DNA of 64,000 nt from Eonycteris spelaea (GCA_003508835.1 PUFA01000316.1:1116001-1180000); one strand, 5' to 3'. Numbered from the stretch's first letter, positions 33,321 through 47,197 are shown. Notes: generated by a model from the letters alone, not told the origin. Made by a program: numbers and translations.

Positions 33321-34985
33321 CTAAGGTATCTGATAAGGAATCGCTTTTTTGACTTGGGGCCTCATATTTATGAGGTGATGTTTACATTTCTTACACTCAT
33401 TTCAAGTGAATGAAACACACTTAGCCCTTTACTTTCAAAGTCCCTCTCTATGTTACTCTCTCCCTCTGCTCCTGAAGCCTGCTATCCTTTCCTCTCTTCT
33501 CCTTTCTTTCTTCTCTCAGTCATGCTTCTATCCTCCTCATCCTCCTGTGTGAGGTTTCTAGATATCTCTCCTTCCGTCCAACTCCTCCTCTACCACCATA
33601 AAGTGCAAAGCACATGACGTAGTGCAGAGCTGTATTCTCTCAGGCCCGTTGTCGAGGGCCTTTTATTTGCAAGAACTGCTAAGGGCTTTAATGGCGAAGA
33701 GAACTTTCTCCTACTTTCAAAAACTATTGGGCAAGCTTCCAAACTCCCAGAAAAGTAGGAATAAAGTCCAACTATCTGGAGCATTTTATGCACCTGACAC
33801 CATCACGTTAGTGGCATCAGATTACATATTCAGTAAGGACTTCTGCCACATGCTGTCGCAATTAACCACATGGGGATATGCGGGCCAGGCCCCCTCACAG
33901 TTATTCAATCATTGCCATACTGCAACATACAGAGCAGTGAAAATTTAAAATGCCCTAGGAAGAAAATGCTGTATCTCATTAGGAAATGGAATTGTGACTT
34001 TCCTGGGAGTAATAGCTCTGACGGGAAGAGATTATGGCCTGGATTTCTACTTATCACCAGTATAACTCTTCTAATCTGCAGCTCCACATCAGATGTTCTA
34101 TAAGAAACCTCAAAAAAACAAACAAACAATCAAGCTAAAAAACTTCAGATGGTTTGACTGAGGCATGGCATAAAACGGTGCCTATAGATTTTAGATGCCT
34201 GATCATCCATGAGAAGTCAGTATAAGGAATTCACCAGTCCTTAATCCAGACCTTGAATTGAGACCAAGAGAGGTGAATCCACTCAGAAACACCTATGGTT
34301 CCTGCCCTGAGACAGCTAAAGTAGCACCCAAGAACTCTATTGCTGGAATTTTCTCCCTACACACTCAAGCTCCTCCCATGCTGCTAAGGGCTCCCAGCTT
34401 CCTTCCTTCCCAGAGTTCTGGATCTGGACCTACTTTTTTCTTTGCTTCCTATCACCTGTTTGAGGGTCTTTTGCTAACATGTGCTTTTGACTTAGTTTTG
34501 GAACTGCTACCATCTAACTAGTGAAACAAAAACTTGAAGGCATTATTTTCTGACTGATCTTCGCTATCTTCTATTTTAATTACAATGGGATATAATAATT
34601 AATAACTCTGCTTAGTCTTATGATATTAGAAAGTAGAGGGGGAAACAGCAATTTAGAAGTTCTGTAAGAGAGTCTTGTCTTCTGATCAGCTACAGGCATT
34701 GAATAGCTCTCAAAATATGTTTGATTTTAGTACTACAATGAAAATCTGTTCTGTGCAACCATTGTATAATCAATTCTAATGGTAAAATTATAAGTTTAGG
34801 AATAAGCTTTGGTTATGAAGATAATAGAAGAGTGACTGGGCCATTGTCTACAGTTAACACCTCCAGAAACCACGCCAACACTACCTGGGAAGATTAGAAT
34901 GGAACATACTCTTTTTCCCACTTTTCATTAGATATTTAAGTATCTTAGGATAGAATTTACATTAGTGCCATCTACTGTTATACAA
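33321..34985. other. unassigned sequence
   Basis: A pyrimidine-rich stretch lies at about 33435-33590. The 108-codon plus-strand frame at 33622-33948 has no motif. No repeat family recognised. Confidence 0.4.
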
Positions 34986-35019
34986 TGTGTCAGAGACAAT
35001 GCTGCGTTCATGAAGCCTC

Positions 35020-35292
35020 TTTTCTTTTTTCTTCTAGGCATAAAACTAGACTACATTGCTCAGCTTCCTCTGAGGTTAGCTGAAGCCACATGACTGAATT
35101 ATGGTTGGTGGAATGTGAGCAGAAGTGGTGTAAGTCACAGCGAGATGTGGCCCCTAAGCCTCCTATGTCTTCCCACCGCTCTCCCTCCTTATCCTCATTA
35201 GGCTGTGCTGTGAGCAAGAAATGAGCTCTCCTTGTCTCAAATATCCTCCTCGCCAAATACCGGGGGCTTGTTACAGCAGTTATTCTGATTAA
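35020..35292 (+). mobile_element. old MaLR LTR (MLT1 type), 3' part
   Basis: 'actagactacattgctcagc', 'ggttggtggaatgtgagcag', 'ggctgtgctgtgagcaagaa', 'gggggcttgttacagcagtt' and the terminus 'attctgattaataa'. Confidence 0.7.
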
Positions 35293-36515
35293 TAAATATT
35301 CTTCCCTTGTGTTCAGGAAGGTTTACCAAGTACCCATGAGAAAATTGGCATGGCCAATTTCAGGACACACACACAAAAAACGTTAATTACATGGGGTTTG
35401 GCTTCAAGGTAGATGCCAATTACACCCTAATTTTTGAAGCAGAAAATTTGGGGCATAGTTTTGTTGAGAAATACCTTTTTTAAAAAACCATCTTCCTGTT
35501 TTCCTTCCTGAAACGCCAACATCCTTTGTGGGGTTGTGCTTTTTCCACCCACCTTTGTGGCCTGATGGGACCCCACTGCTCCGTGCAGGACATTCTACAA
35601 CCACTCAGTGGTTTTCATCTGAGTGAATTCAAACAAAAGGAATGTGGTGATGCAGGCAGTAAAGTAATCCCAGCCCCTTGGGTTCCTTGGCCTTTCACAC
35701 AGAGCACATGTCCTTAGCCAAAGCACTTAGGATTCAGACCTTGTATGAATGTACGATGTACTGGAGGGAGGGTGACTTAAACAGATGAGTGTTTTCAGTT
35801 CAGCCTGTGCTTGACAGTTAAATTCAATTTAGAGACTTCTCAAAACCTTTCTGAAGTTACAGAAGGGCCATAAGAAATCAGCTTCTTTCTTTTGTGGTTG
35901 CAGAATTAAATCTGCAGTTCATGAAGCTGCGTCAAAGTGCTTACGTAACATGCAAGCTGTTGCTAATGGAAATGAGGATGGTTTCTTCGTGGTTGTTAAA
36001 TACCTACAAGTGATTCCACAAACATTCAGCCCTCACTATTGTGTTAGATGTGTGAGCCCTGAATCCTGCTCCCAGAGAATTTCAAGATGCGTGATGAAAC
36101 ATGCATTGAAAATCCCTTAGAAAGAAAAATAGTAATGGTGGACATGTTGCCTCAGAGGTTAAGCTTGAAAAGCCCATCCCTGGAAGGAAAGACTAGAAAG
36201 TCTAAGGGAAATACTAGAGTAGAGTTACAGGACTGAGAGGTGTGCTGGAGATTGGAGACACTTCCTGCTGAGATCACATTCCCTGCCTCTGTGTGGTCAG
36301 CACAGACCTTTTTCAGCGCCACAGAAAATTTGCCTGCTCCTAAATTGCTCTCCACAACACACATGTAGGTTTAGGATTACAACCTGGAAGACAGAGCTCT
36401 AACATCCTGAGCCCCTTCATACCTACTTGGTGTGCTGTAGTATTTTTTCCTTTAATATCAAATCATGTAAAATTGGAAGCTAGAAATGTGGTTCCCATTC
36501 CAGAATTAATGGGTT
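35293..36515. other. unique-looking sequence, possible conserved element
   Basis: No repeat recognised. The part at about 35890-36110 is balanced in composition, with CpG-containing motifs such as 'gctgcgtcaaagtgcttacg'. It could be a conserved non-coding element; unproven. Confidence 0.35.
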
Positions 36516-36519
36516 AGTA

Positions 36520-36610
36520 ATACTACCTAGAACAAATCTCTTCCTCTTATTTGCATCTGTGAATTGGAGAGTCTATTATGTGAAGGCACACAATAAATAT
36601 GTGTAGATCT
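36520..36610 (+). mobile_element. MIR/L2-like fragment (weak)
   Basis: 'ttatttgcatctgtgaattg' and 'aaggcacacaataaatatgt' resemble a MIR or L2 3' part. Confidence 0.35.
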
Positions 36611-36764
36611 GAAATCCCCTAAATCCTTCATCATTTGTAAGAATATTTAAAATGAAAAAAAAATCTCTATAGGATAGTGCTCCTAACCTAGGAGTTCATC
36701 AAAATCACTAGGGGAGATTGTCTTTCTTTGTTAATATATAGCTTAACACAGTTATTTGTTTTTA

Positions 36765-37095
36765 GTTGCCTTTTCTTTAAGATATAACTTACATGCAGTA
36801 AAATGCACAGATCTTAAGTGCACAGTCGATGTATTTTGACAAATATATACACCCATGTAATTATCACTCCAATCAAGACGTAGCATTGCCATCATCCCAG
36901 AAGGTTCCCTGTGCCTCCTTCCCAGTTAACTCACCTCCCAACACATAGTCAACCACTCTTTGATTTCTATAATCATCTAAATGTAATCAAAAGTATGTAC
37001 TCCTTAACATCTGGCTTCTTTTACTCATAATGTCCACAAAAGTCAATAATTCTTTCCTTTTTACTGTTACTAGTATTCCATTGGATAAATATACC
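36765..37095 (-). mobile_element. L1M 3' UTR, antisense
   Basis: 'gatataacttacatgcagta', 'gcacagatcttaagtgcaca', 'tgacaaatatatacacccat', 'catcatcccagaaggttccc' and 'gtattccattggataaatat' are the complement of an L1M tail. It ends at the first base of the next LTR. Confidence 0.87.
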
Positions 37096-37442
37096 TGCTA
37101 TGGACTGAATTGAGTCCCCCAAATTCATAGGTTGAATCTGTGACACTCAATACAATAGTTTTAAAGATAGGGCTTTTAGGAGGTAGTTAAGGTAAAATGA
37201 AGGTATAGGGTAGGATCTTAATCTGATAGAACTGGTGGCCTTATAAGAAAAGAAGAAAGAGTGCACTGAGTGCACTTAAACAAGGAAGGGCCATGTGAGG
37301 ATAAGGTGAGAAGGCAACTGTCTGCAAGCTGGGAAGAGAGCGCTCAACAGGAACTGAAATTGGTCAGCACCTGGATCTTGAACTTCCCAAGCTCCAAAAC
37401 TGTGAGAAATAAATTTCTGTTGTTTGAGCCACCCAATCTATA
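37096..37442 (+). mobile_element. MaLR solo LTR (MLT1/MST type)
   Basis: 'tgctatggactgaattgagt', 'gggcttttaggaggtagtta', 'tggtggccttataagaaaag', 'gggccatgtgaggataaggt', 'aactgtctgcaagctgggaa', 'ccaaaactgtgagaaataaa' and 'tttctgttgtttgagccacc' follow consensus order. The 118-codon frame at 37270-37626 begins inside it and is not a gene. Confidence 0.85.
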
Positions 37443-38330
37443 CTACTTTTTATTTGGAAAAATTTCAGCAAGTATTTCAAATATATTTCTGTCCTATTCT
37501 GCCCTCACTTTTCAGAACTACAATTTTATGTATGTTAGACTTCTTGATATTTTCTCACAGGTTAGTTTCGTTCTTTTAAAGAAATCTTGTTATCCTCTCT
37601 GTTTTAGTTTGAATACTCCCTATTGACCTTTCTTGAAGTTTACTGATTATTTCTTATGTAGTCTCCAAATTGCTATTAGTATACTCAATGAAATTGCATA
37701 TATATTTCAGTTCAAGCATTTCCACTGGGTTCTTTTTGAATATTTTTTCTTTCTTTCCTAAAATACACCACCAGTCCTCTTTGGTATCTATATTCCTTGT
37801 TAATTCTTTAATACATTTATAATATTTTTAAGTCCTTGCTGACTAATTCTTCAAACTGAGCCATCTCTGTGCCTGCTTCCATTTGCTATGTTTTCTCTTG
37901 ATTATAGGTCACACTTTCCTCCTTTATCATATGTCTTATAAGATTTTTATTGTATTCTGAATGCCATGTAAAACAAAATTTTGGTAACCAAATATAATTT
38001 TTTATTCTATTTATTTCTCTTTCCTTTGTATGGTAATTGCATGGTAGTTACAGTAAGGTAAAGTATTAATAGTTATATTTTTCCTAGAGTCAACTCTAGG
38101 CGAGGCTGGGTCACTGCTTTAATTAAACTGATTTCATCTGTGATAAATACAACTCCTCAAATTAATTTAAGTTTATAATTTCCATATGGCTCTTTCTGTA
38201 TTAGCATTGAAAGACATAATAACTCTCTTTATATACTTGTAAAGCAAATAGTTTCAAAATTTCTTCTGATCACAGCCGAAAGTCAGAACAGACTTACATC
38301 AACCACAATGCAAACATATTGAATATCCAG
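37443..38330. other. T-rich sequence, possibly another ancient LINE relic
   Basis: The wording (for example 'agatttttattgtattctga' near 37937 and 'tcaagcatttccactgggtt' near 37712) resembles a decayed antisense L1-related stretch. I cannot name it with confidence. Confidence 0.35.
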
Positions 38331-38334
38331 TATG

Positions 38335-38660
38335 CTGTGGTCACCAAACCATGTTCTGGGAACATATGTTCTTTGCCTTTAAGGGCATTAAAATCTAGAG
38401 AAACAGGACAGATGCCTAAAAACTCAAATAATATGGTAAAATAGGTTTTGTAATATGTCAAATGAGTGAGACCAGCAATAAGTATATCTCTGTGAAAGAA
38501 GTATTCACAATGAGCTCTGGTGATTAGAAAAGACTTCATGTGGAAGATAAGACTGAGTCTAAAAGAAAATATAAGGTAAATAAGGCAGAGTCAAGGAAGC
38601 CTTTTTAAGAGGATGCCATGAACAAAACATAGTACATATTTAAGAAGAGGAGAAAAGATA
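38335..38660 (-). mobile_element. L2 3' region, antisense
   Basis: 'gcctttaagggcattaaaat', 'attagaaaagacttcatgtg' and 'gaagataagactgagtctaa' agree with the complement of the L2 3' part (item loss, then 'treatment-like' purine-rich end). Decay is strong. Confidence 0.5.
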
Positions 38661-39465
38661 CGAAAATTTGGAAAATGTTATATTTTGGAGTGTCTAGGAA
38701 TCTGGTTTATATGGGCATTAATGCAAATGTAATCAGAGCCAACTTTGAAATTATCAATCTTAAATCAAACTATGAATAGTAGCAATGCCTATTTTCTCTC
38801 AGACACATTTTTTGCCTTTTCTCTGCTCTGTATCTTTGTGGAGGTTAATTCCACTGACTAAATTTGGCACGTAAGAGTGATGAGTGGGTGGAAAAGAAAG
38901 CCAGAGTATTTCTACTTTCTTTTTCTTGGACTTCTCCAGCAATATCTGTATCACTTCCTTAGCATCTTACCTCCCCCTAGTGACACTGGCCCCTGAGTTC
39001 TAGTGACATTCTCTCTACCTTTTTCTCTCCAGTTTGGGACCATAGTAGCTTCCTAATGTCACCAATTACTGAACTAGTTCACTGAGCCCCGGTCAACTTC
39101 TCTTCCTCTTTTAACGTTGCTACAATGAAGTCCTGCATTAAGTTCCTTCTGTTTTAAATAGCCAAAGTGGCTTCTATTTTCCTGATTGGATCTGGTTAGA
39201 GCTGGGGATATGATTATAAGTAACTTCCACTTTATGTATCATATTTTTACTTCTGATTTTGAAAATTTTATGACATGTCACTTTGTAATCAGAACAAAAC
39301 AAATTTTTAAAAGAAAATTAACATGAATGCAGTGATAAAGTCAATTGCAATTAGGAGATATTGGAAATAAATTACATAAGGCCTGTGTATGGATAGTTCT
39401 GTAAATTGTAATTGTAGAAATTGGAGGAAAAAAAGATACTAGATGAATATATGAAGGACAGAGAC
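38661..39465. other. unassigned sequence
   Basis: No gene or repeat recognised. Confidence 0.4.
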
Positions 39466-39469
39466 AGGC

Positions 39470-39625
39470 ACTCAAGCAGTGATTTCAAACTAGGGAGATA
39501 TACGAAAATCACCTGAAAAGCTTTTTAAAAATACACATGTTGGGTGTCACCCAGGCCAAATAAATCAAATATCGGAGGCTGGGTCCAGGTATGACTATTT
39601 TGAAATGACTTCCTAAATGGTGTCT
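39470..39625 (+). mobile_element. MER5-like hAT-Charlie element
   Basis: 'agcagtgatttcaaactagg', 'aaaatcacctgaaaagcttt', 'ttaaaaatacacatgttggg' and 'gaggctgggtccaggtatga' fit a MER5-type element in order. Confidence 0.65.
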
Positions 39626-40840
39626 ATCAACTCCATCTTTATTTTTCATCCTCCCATCACCACTAAGAACCTTTAGACATGAGGCAGCCACTAGAGAGAA
39701 GAGCAGTTTCACCAGGAGGAAGGCCCAGAAGAAGTAGAGTCAAAAGTGTGGGGAGTCAGAGGGAGAAAAAAACAAACTATTATGATAATGAATATTGCAA
39801 AGTAACATACACTGTAAATTTATGTCTAAAAATTAATATTTAATAGAAAGATTTTATTATGTTTCATGTATGTCTAACATATTAGCTCTAAAAAAGTAAA
39901 CATAGTTTTAAAGACAAAGATTTGTCGATCTAAATGCTTTCTAAAAATACCAAATAAAAGAGAAGGACTCCATTTGGAGCAATGTGATTTTCTAAACCAC
40001 AAGAAGTAGGAGGAATATCCAATAAATATCAGCATTTTAAATGCCAAATTAGAATGAATAAATAAATGACCTTCTCAAGGGAAAACCGGCTCCTTTGAAA
40101 TTTTAGCAAATAGAGTTATAAGTGCCAGATTTCCTTATTTATGGAAAACTAAGCTTCATTAATATTGAACTTGCCAGTTAGCTACATGGGTAACAGAGAT
40201 CTTCATAAAAAGGGAGATTTAATAATTAGCATTTAACTCTTCATTAAAACATATGAATAGTAGGAAAAAAATCAACGTAGTCTTGAAGCCCACAAAGATA
40301 AAATTAGCTTTTATTACCAGAACACCATTTATGGAAGTTCAATAAACATTTTATGAAAGTATCTGATAAGTGAGCACTGTGTTTAATTGATGTCAAAGTT
40401 TTATTATGTTTAATAAGACACCCCCAAACCCCATCCACAGGCCTAACTTGAAAAATACTGGCATCTTCAAGCCAGACAAAGAAGCAATCTAATGAGTGAG
40501 CATTTTCCACAGGGACTGACCTAGGGTTGAGCAAACTTCTAAGAAATCCACACTACAGCTCTCATGGTCTGGCCTCCCACCCTCAAGGTCACGGTGAGGA
40601 ACAGCTCCTCACCCAATTAAACATGCATCGAGGCTCTAGCCTTCTGAACTGTACACAACAGAAGCCCTATGCACGTGCAGTGCCAGTGTGGGTTATGAGG
40701 ATGCTCCCATTGTGAAAGGCTAGAAATTGGGCTGGCAGGGAAAAAACAGTGGTGGGAGAGACAGATTGGGCCCCATATGGCTCTGCAGTGCCTGGGAGTT
40801 GTGAGAATGAAGAAAACAGGAGATTTAGGTTAATCCAATG
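39626..40840. other. unassigned AT-rich sequence
   Basis: No gene or dispersed repeat recognised. Short frames between 40304 and 40879 show no motif. Confidence 0.4.
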
Positions 40841-40841
40841 C

Positions 40842-40935
40842 AGTGGTTCCCAAACTTGTCCAGGTGCCAAAACCCCCATTGGTCTGTTTAATTCTAGCAG
40901 ATCTCTTAGAAAGATCTATTTTACTAGCAGGAAAG
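40842..40935 (+). mobile_element. hAT-Charlie-like end (weak)
   Basis: 'gcagtggttcccaaacttgt' is a typical Charlie/MER5 terminus. The body quickly loses similarity. Confidence 0.4.
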
Positions 40936-42870
40936 ATAACTATATTATACAAATACATTTTATATGTCCATATAAATATACATGTGTATAAATACATATA
41001 TGCAATACAAAATTATTATTATCATCTGTCTAACAAAACAAGTGTGTGCTAAACACAGAGGACTATTTCTCAGTTTTCTTATTAACATTTCTCAGCTCGT
41101 TTATTTTGTCATCTGCTAGTGTTCACAACCAGGCAAGAAATCACAAGTGCCAACGATTAGCGAAATAATTTATGGGAGAGAAACATGCAATCAAGGAGAT
41201 CACTCATTAACTTATATTTTCCAGATAATGGGGTGGAGGGGGGAACTGCTATACTTGATTGTATTTTAGTGAAAATTAGCTTGGTCCATCATGAAAACAC
41301 CCATACTTTGTCAAGACCCTTGGACAGTAAACAACTGAAACCTACTTCAACTAGCTGAAACAAAAAAGGGGGAAGTTACTATAAAGGATATAAAAGTATC
41401 TTTTGGATCACAAGAGCAGATATTTAAAAAAAAAAAAAAGATTTACAAATTGCTGAAACCAAAACCGTGAAGCCAGAGGGAATCTTCCTCTGTCCGTTAC
41501 CTCTATTTTCCTCTGCATGTCTGACCTCGACTCTTTTTCAATCTTCTAGTCCCCAGACCCCAACAGTTGTCTCCGCCTCTCATCCTCTCCATCCATAAAG
41601 CAATAGTATATGATGAATTTCATAACTCCCAAGGTTATCAGAGATACAATCTGTTGTTTGCCACAAGGGGAAAATGTAAATGCCAGGCTCACTACACCAC
41701 ATTTTCAGTCATTTACTAAACTCTGCTTTTGGATTGCCTTCCATTGTGCCCCTGAGAAACAGACCTTTTAATAAAAGACCTTTCATTTGAAAATCCTTCA
41801 GCTATGCATGTTTTAGGTTATGAAAGTGGCAGCGGGAATAGGCTAAGGTCTTGTCAGCCATTTGTTCGGAAGTTACTGATCAGATGCAGAATTCAGCTCT
41901 GTAAGCAACTTGGATCACAGATTGCCTTACGGGTTACCTTAAGGGAGCTGCTGCCCTCCCCACCGTGATGGTAAATACACAGAACAGCAGCTCATAGCCG
42001 CCAGCATCCCCCAGTTCAGGGCTCCCACACTTGGACTTTCCTATCAACAGGCAAAAAGCTACTATGTCCTCAGGACAGGACTAAAAAGCCACGGTGAGTG
42101 ATGTCTAATGCCTGGAGGAGGAAGCCAGGCAGCTGCAGAGCTGGCTCAGCCTGCAGAGCCCGGGGCAGAGGATTATACTGCTTCTGTGGCTCCAGACTTG
42201 TCCATATTCACAAAGAATTTTAAGTGAAAGAGTGACCTGATGTCGAACACTAAAATCCATCCAGTTGGCACTGTCACATCTAACTTACCTGTGAGCACTG
42301 AGCTACCTAAGCAGATTAGGCAGCCGTCATGCATGGTGGACGGGGGGTACTCCAGGCCTCTGTGAGACCCATAGCCTTTCTGTACTTCCAAAGGGAGTTG
42401 CCTTGCTTTGATGGGGGTTTATTTTGGCTGGGAAAGAAGGTGGTAAAAAGATGATTGAAGTGTGAAAACTAACAAATGGCTGTTTTGCACAGAAGGGAAA
42501 TAACTTAGGTTATACTTCAGGCATTTGTCAGGCAATTCAACTACATTATGTATTTGGTCAATGTAGCAGATGCTTTGGGGTACAACTGAAAGACTCTGGA
42601 TGCTTTTGCTCATGTGTCTACATGCCTCATGGTACACATGTGCTAAGCACAGATGCTTGACTATTGTCACACTGTGTCATGTCCTTTGTCACTTATCCTG
42701 AACGTCCCAGGTTATGGGTACCATACGAGGGTTGTCCTCTTGGATCCTGGTGGGTCAGAATCCTGATTCTAGTTCGAACTGCAGAGCCTCTGCAGGTCAG
42801 CTTTATGCCCAGGCACATAGATGGAACAAGTAAGACAATCCCACATGCCTAAACATTTCTACATCAGTCT
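40936..42870. other. mixed sequence with a GC-richer core at about 41830-42380
   Basis: A poly(A) run sits at 41412-41425. Sequence at 41320-41620 resembles some medium-reiteration repeat but I cannot name it. The 41830-42380 part is notably less AT-rich. It carries donor-like strings (GTGAGT on plus at about 42094, and CACAG-GTAAGT on minus at about 42288-42297), but no convincing exon. Confidence 0.35.
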
Positions 42871-42879
42871 GCCATGTGC

Positions 42880-43160
42880 CTGAAGTTCCTGCATCTCTCT
42901 CTTCCTTAGTGGTAACTGCTCTTAAACCTACCTCCTTCTTTCTATCCCCACCACTTGCCTGGGCTACTGCAATCACTTCTCAACTAAGTCCCCGCTTTCA
43001 GTATTTTTCCAAAATGAATCCATCCCATAACAGGCTGTTAGAGGCACCTCTTCAAACATATTTCTGGCGTTATGCCCAAGCTTAACAACCATCATCTCCC
43101 TGTGGCCTGCTAAATGCCAGTTTGTGCACAAAATCAAGGCCTTTATGGATGTGGCAATAG
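42880..43160 (+). mobile_element. L2 LINE fragment
   Basis: 'ttgcctgggctactgcaatc', 'acttctcaactaagtccccg', 'ttagaggcacctcttcaaac' and 'cctgtggcctgctaaatgcc' follow L2 wording for the RT 3' region. Confidence 0.65.
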
Positions 43161-44470
43161 TCTAACTCTACAGTATTTTTTCTCCCCTGCACTTACATGT
43201 ATGTGCCAAACAAACTATCATTCTCTTTCTGGGGTTTATGCTACACCTCATTTTAATTTGATTTCCTCTCTAAAGACTATCTGCAAATAAGGTCACATTC
43301 TAAGGTACTGGGGTTAAGATGCCAACATATCGTTTTTACAATACATAATTAAACCCATAATAAAAGTTGAAGATGAAACCTTGATCATTATTTTGGACAA
43401 ATAAAAAGCCTTTTTACCACCAAAAGCAGTCATAAAATGCAAGCAAAAGGCTCTGTCTACAGTGCCTGGGAGTGCCTGCTTCACAGCGCCTGCAGATCAG
43501 TTTATATGCTTATCGCATAGCAAGATGTGGAAGATTATCTTTCTCAGCCTACAGATTTAAGAAGACAAAGTCCTCTGCTAAGGAAAATAAGCTGGAAGAG
43601 GCCACTGGAAAACTATCATAAAGAAAGCCAAGTCCATAGTATCACCTGACTCCATACTTTGATTATACCCAAAGCCACTCACAAAATAGTATCCCATTCA
43701 GGTGACCTAAGATTATGGGTCTCAACGGACTGCACATTAAAATCAAATGCTGATGTCTTGCCCCTCTACCTGCCGCAGACATTGATTTAAGCCAGGGTTG
43801 GTGAATCACTGATCTAAGCCCTAGATGCTAGGTAGAGATGGTCCTAACTATTTCTGTATTTACAAAAGTGCTCATCTATGGCTATGAGTGAAAAATGGAA
43901 TTTGTACTCCCTTTGTAGTACTGGGATAATTCAGTCAAGAGGAAGTATCTATAGTAATTTTTATCAGAGCACATTTCCCGGGTTTTTGAGGCCATGATGT
44001 ATTCTTTAGGATTTCTGAGAAAATCATGAGACCCTAAGTTGTAAGAATAAACTCCTTACTGAATGAGCTTCCCGTTCAACATAGTGCAATATCTCCTTTG
44101 TCTCTTAAGAACTAACTGAATGAGACGAATAAAAATTGATGTTCCAACCATTTTTGTCTTAGTAAAAACGTCCATTGTATACACTGAGGATTTAGAAGCT
44201 TACAAAAGGGAGAGATTATGTCAAGTCCCTTAAAGGTGAAAATGTTCATTTTGTTCTCTGGGAAGGGAGTGAAGAACTCTTGAGCATCTAAACAAAGAAA
44301 TTGTTTCAGCATACCACAACAGAAAAGTTATTGGGAAAGTAAAGCTCTGCGAAGTTTAAAAACTCATCCTGAAGTCAGGATTATTAAATTTTGGCATGAA
44401 CTACATTCAACTCTGGAGCTTATCAAAAGTACAAATGACCAGCCCTATCTTTCTACACCCAAGGTTTGGG
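43161..44470. other. unassigned sequence, faint MER5-like string
   Basis: At 43718-43830 'gtctcaacggactgcacatt' and 'aaaatcaaatgctgatgtct' are MER5-like. Another weak hAT-like stretch is at 44385-44450. No gene. Confidence 0.35.
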
Positions 44471-44474
44471 TATT

Positions 44475-44600
44475 GTTACTTTTCACTTAGATGGTAAACT
44501 CCTTAAGAACAAGAACTATGCTTTATTCTTCTGTCGCCCAAAGTAACAAATATGAAATTAACATATAAACGGTGCTCAGGGAGTGTTTGATATGCAGTCA
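44475..44600 (+). mobile_element. L2 3' end
   Basis: 'agatggtaaactccttaaga', 'acaagaactatgctttattc' and 'cggtgctcagggagtgtttg' fit the L2 3' end. Confidence 0.6.
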
Positions 44601-47180
44601 CTCTTTCTTTCTGTGAACCAGAATAGGGAAGAAACAGGAGTGAGCCTACAGAGTCAGCGGTTGGCACTCTGAGCCTGTCTCCTAAAACTTACGAGTACAG
44701 AGAGGCAAAAGTAGTGTTGCTAGGTCAAACAACTAATTGATCAATCACAGATGTCCACACTGTGAAAAAACATAGAAACACCTCCTTGGGAGAAGCCTAA
44801 CAAGCTAGCACTACTTTCATTATTTAATGTCTTATGTATTGGTGTTTTATTATAAACTGTGTTTTTATTACAATTACTATGAGAAAATACGACATAATTT
44901 CTTTCTAGTCACTTCTTCATCTGCATATGTTAACAAATCGATTAGTAAACTATCTAGTTAGCACTGTATTGGTATTTTTGTTACACATTCCTCACAACCC
45001 ACAAAAGACACAAAGGAAAGAAACTAATACTTTTTCCTGGGCATGGCAGATGACCTAAACTCTGTTCCTGTAAATCTGATTATGAAATCTCACAAAAGGA
45101 TGCCCTTTACACAGTCAAATATTAGGTTAACTGAAGGTATAGACTAAGCAAGTATTTTTATATGCCTGGAGGACTGGGCCTCAGTCCTATTATTTTGGGT
45201 CCTTTCCAGTCTACAGAGGTTGTAAGTTGGAGTTAGGCTTCGTAACAATTAAAGACTGCCTTGTTGGTAATGCAACAACAATCTATAATTTGTTTAATGT
45301 GTTCATAAATTTAATTCGTGAGCTAACCAGGATTTTTATAGAATGTTACATTGTTGTAAAGAAAATTTTTGAGGATTTAAATCTATTGTTTAAAATAGAT
45401 CCTACCATTTACAAATTAAAATGAAGAATTTTTTTAAAAAAACAAGAAACAAGTTTCCCTCCAGTGGTTTCTAACTAGAAACTATGTTTTGAGGAGCCAA
45501 GATACTGTATATACTTAAAAATTATTTCCAAAGAAATTAAAGTTCAAATTGTTTACTAAACCCAATTGCTTCTCCCTTCTCCTACACCCTTCTGTATTCA
45601 TTCTTGCTATAATTTAATTTTCCTTGGCAACTTTTGAAGTTGTTAGTATATAATGATTTGTCATTCTGCTTGCATACATGATAAACTGAATTACACTGAA
45701 AAATTCACCACTGTTTTCAGCTACTCATGTTTTTAGTGTATTTTTAAATTAAAAAATATTTTACTGATACCTGAGTGAAAAGACAGTTCATTTATTGTAG
45801 GGCTTAAGAGCAATTCAATAACCTCTAATATTGTAAGTATAAAAGTTTCAATCTGACTATTCAATCATGACTAAAATAATATTTGATATTACCTGATTTC
45901 TGTATTTTAAACAACAACCTGATGAATTATATTTTCATAATATGCTAAAGAGATGTCAAGTCAGGAATTGATATTGTTGCCTAAATCAGGACACAAAAAA
46001 AGTCTGTATAAAAGGTTTCAGAATAAGATAAATCAAAACACAGATACTGTTTCATATTAAAATTTTTTAAATGTGATATTGCTCTAGTGGTCAAGAAATG
46101 TTAATTTTTCATCATCACAAGCTCAACCACCACAGAAATTATATTTATCCATCTTGGGTTATTTCCTGAAATATATTAGGACTATTTAGAGATTGATGGA
46201 AACCTATACCCACCTTCATTCCGTCATCCTTCTGAAGAAAAAGGCTGCTGCAGTATAGTCCATGGGCAAGAGAGCCTCAGGCTTTGTGGGAATCTTGGTG
46301 GAGAGGATTTTTGCCTGCAGGCAGCATGAATGATTGAAGATGATCAGACACTCTCCTGCTTACTGCAAAGTAGTGGATTCTGGTAGAGCTTGGCTCAGAC
46401 ACATATCTGGACCCCAAAAAGGATGATCAAATGTGGTCTCCTGTAAGTGTGTGGTGTTTCCTCTCTCTACAGGCCAAGGAGAACTGACCGAATAAGGTAG
46501 GCTGTGTGGCTTTCCTAAGCCTGAGTTAGGACAATGTAAGGAGACTACGGAGCTGGGAGGCTTTCTCTGGGTGGATCATTAGGATACTTGTGGCCTGCTG
46601 GCTTCTTCACCACTGACCCAGTAGGAAGAAACTATGTCATTTTTGCATGCTTAAGGAACTGCCGACTTAGAATACTGAATTGGAGTCCAAAGCAACCAAC
46701 AAATTAAAAGAAAAAAAAAAAAGAAACTATGTAAGAGAAAAATCAGTCAGAACAACAACAACAAAAAAATGTGTGTAGGAAAATAGAAAGCTAGATGCCA
46801 GACAACAAATAAATGAAGAAGAAGGAGGAGGAAGAGGAGAGGAAGGCTGAGGGAGCTGCCAGTGCCAAAGGAAGGCACAGTCTCTGATGCTCACTTCAGA
46901 TGTGGCCAAGGGGTTAATGGGGTAAAGAGTATCTCACGGGGAGAAACAAGGGCAGAAATCGGGTCTGATGAAGGAACAGCCCTCACCCTTAGGGGGAGAA
47001 GCTCCTGCCACTTATACTCAGAGAGATTTTTAAATTCCTATGTGTAGCCCATATTTTCCTTTCTAAATACTAATATTTATTGAAGTTTATACATAGGGCT
47101 CATACAGCACATCTTTAAATTCACAGATCTCTGGCTTAAAAGAGCCACATTCAAACCTGTTACAGAGACTACTGAATATC
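44601..47180. other. unassigned AT-rich sequence
   Basis: A poly(A)-like patch lies at 46708-46726. The 65-codon frame at 45227 and the other short frames have no motif. No repeat family recognised. Confidence 0.4.
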
Positions 47181-47197
47181 CTTCAGAGATCATGAGC

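Noticed and set aside
42288..42297. Splice donor (CACAG-GTAAGT, minus) as evidence of an exon
   Set aside because: A single donor-like string occurs by chance at this density; no acceptor and frame combination supports an exon.
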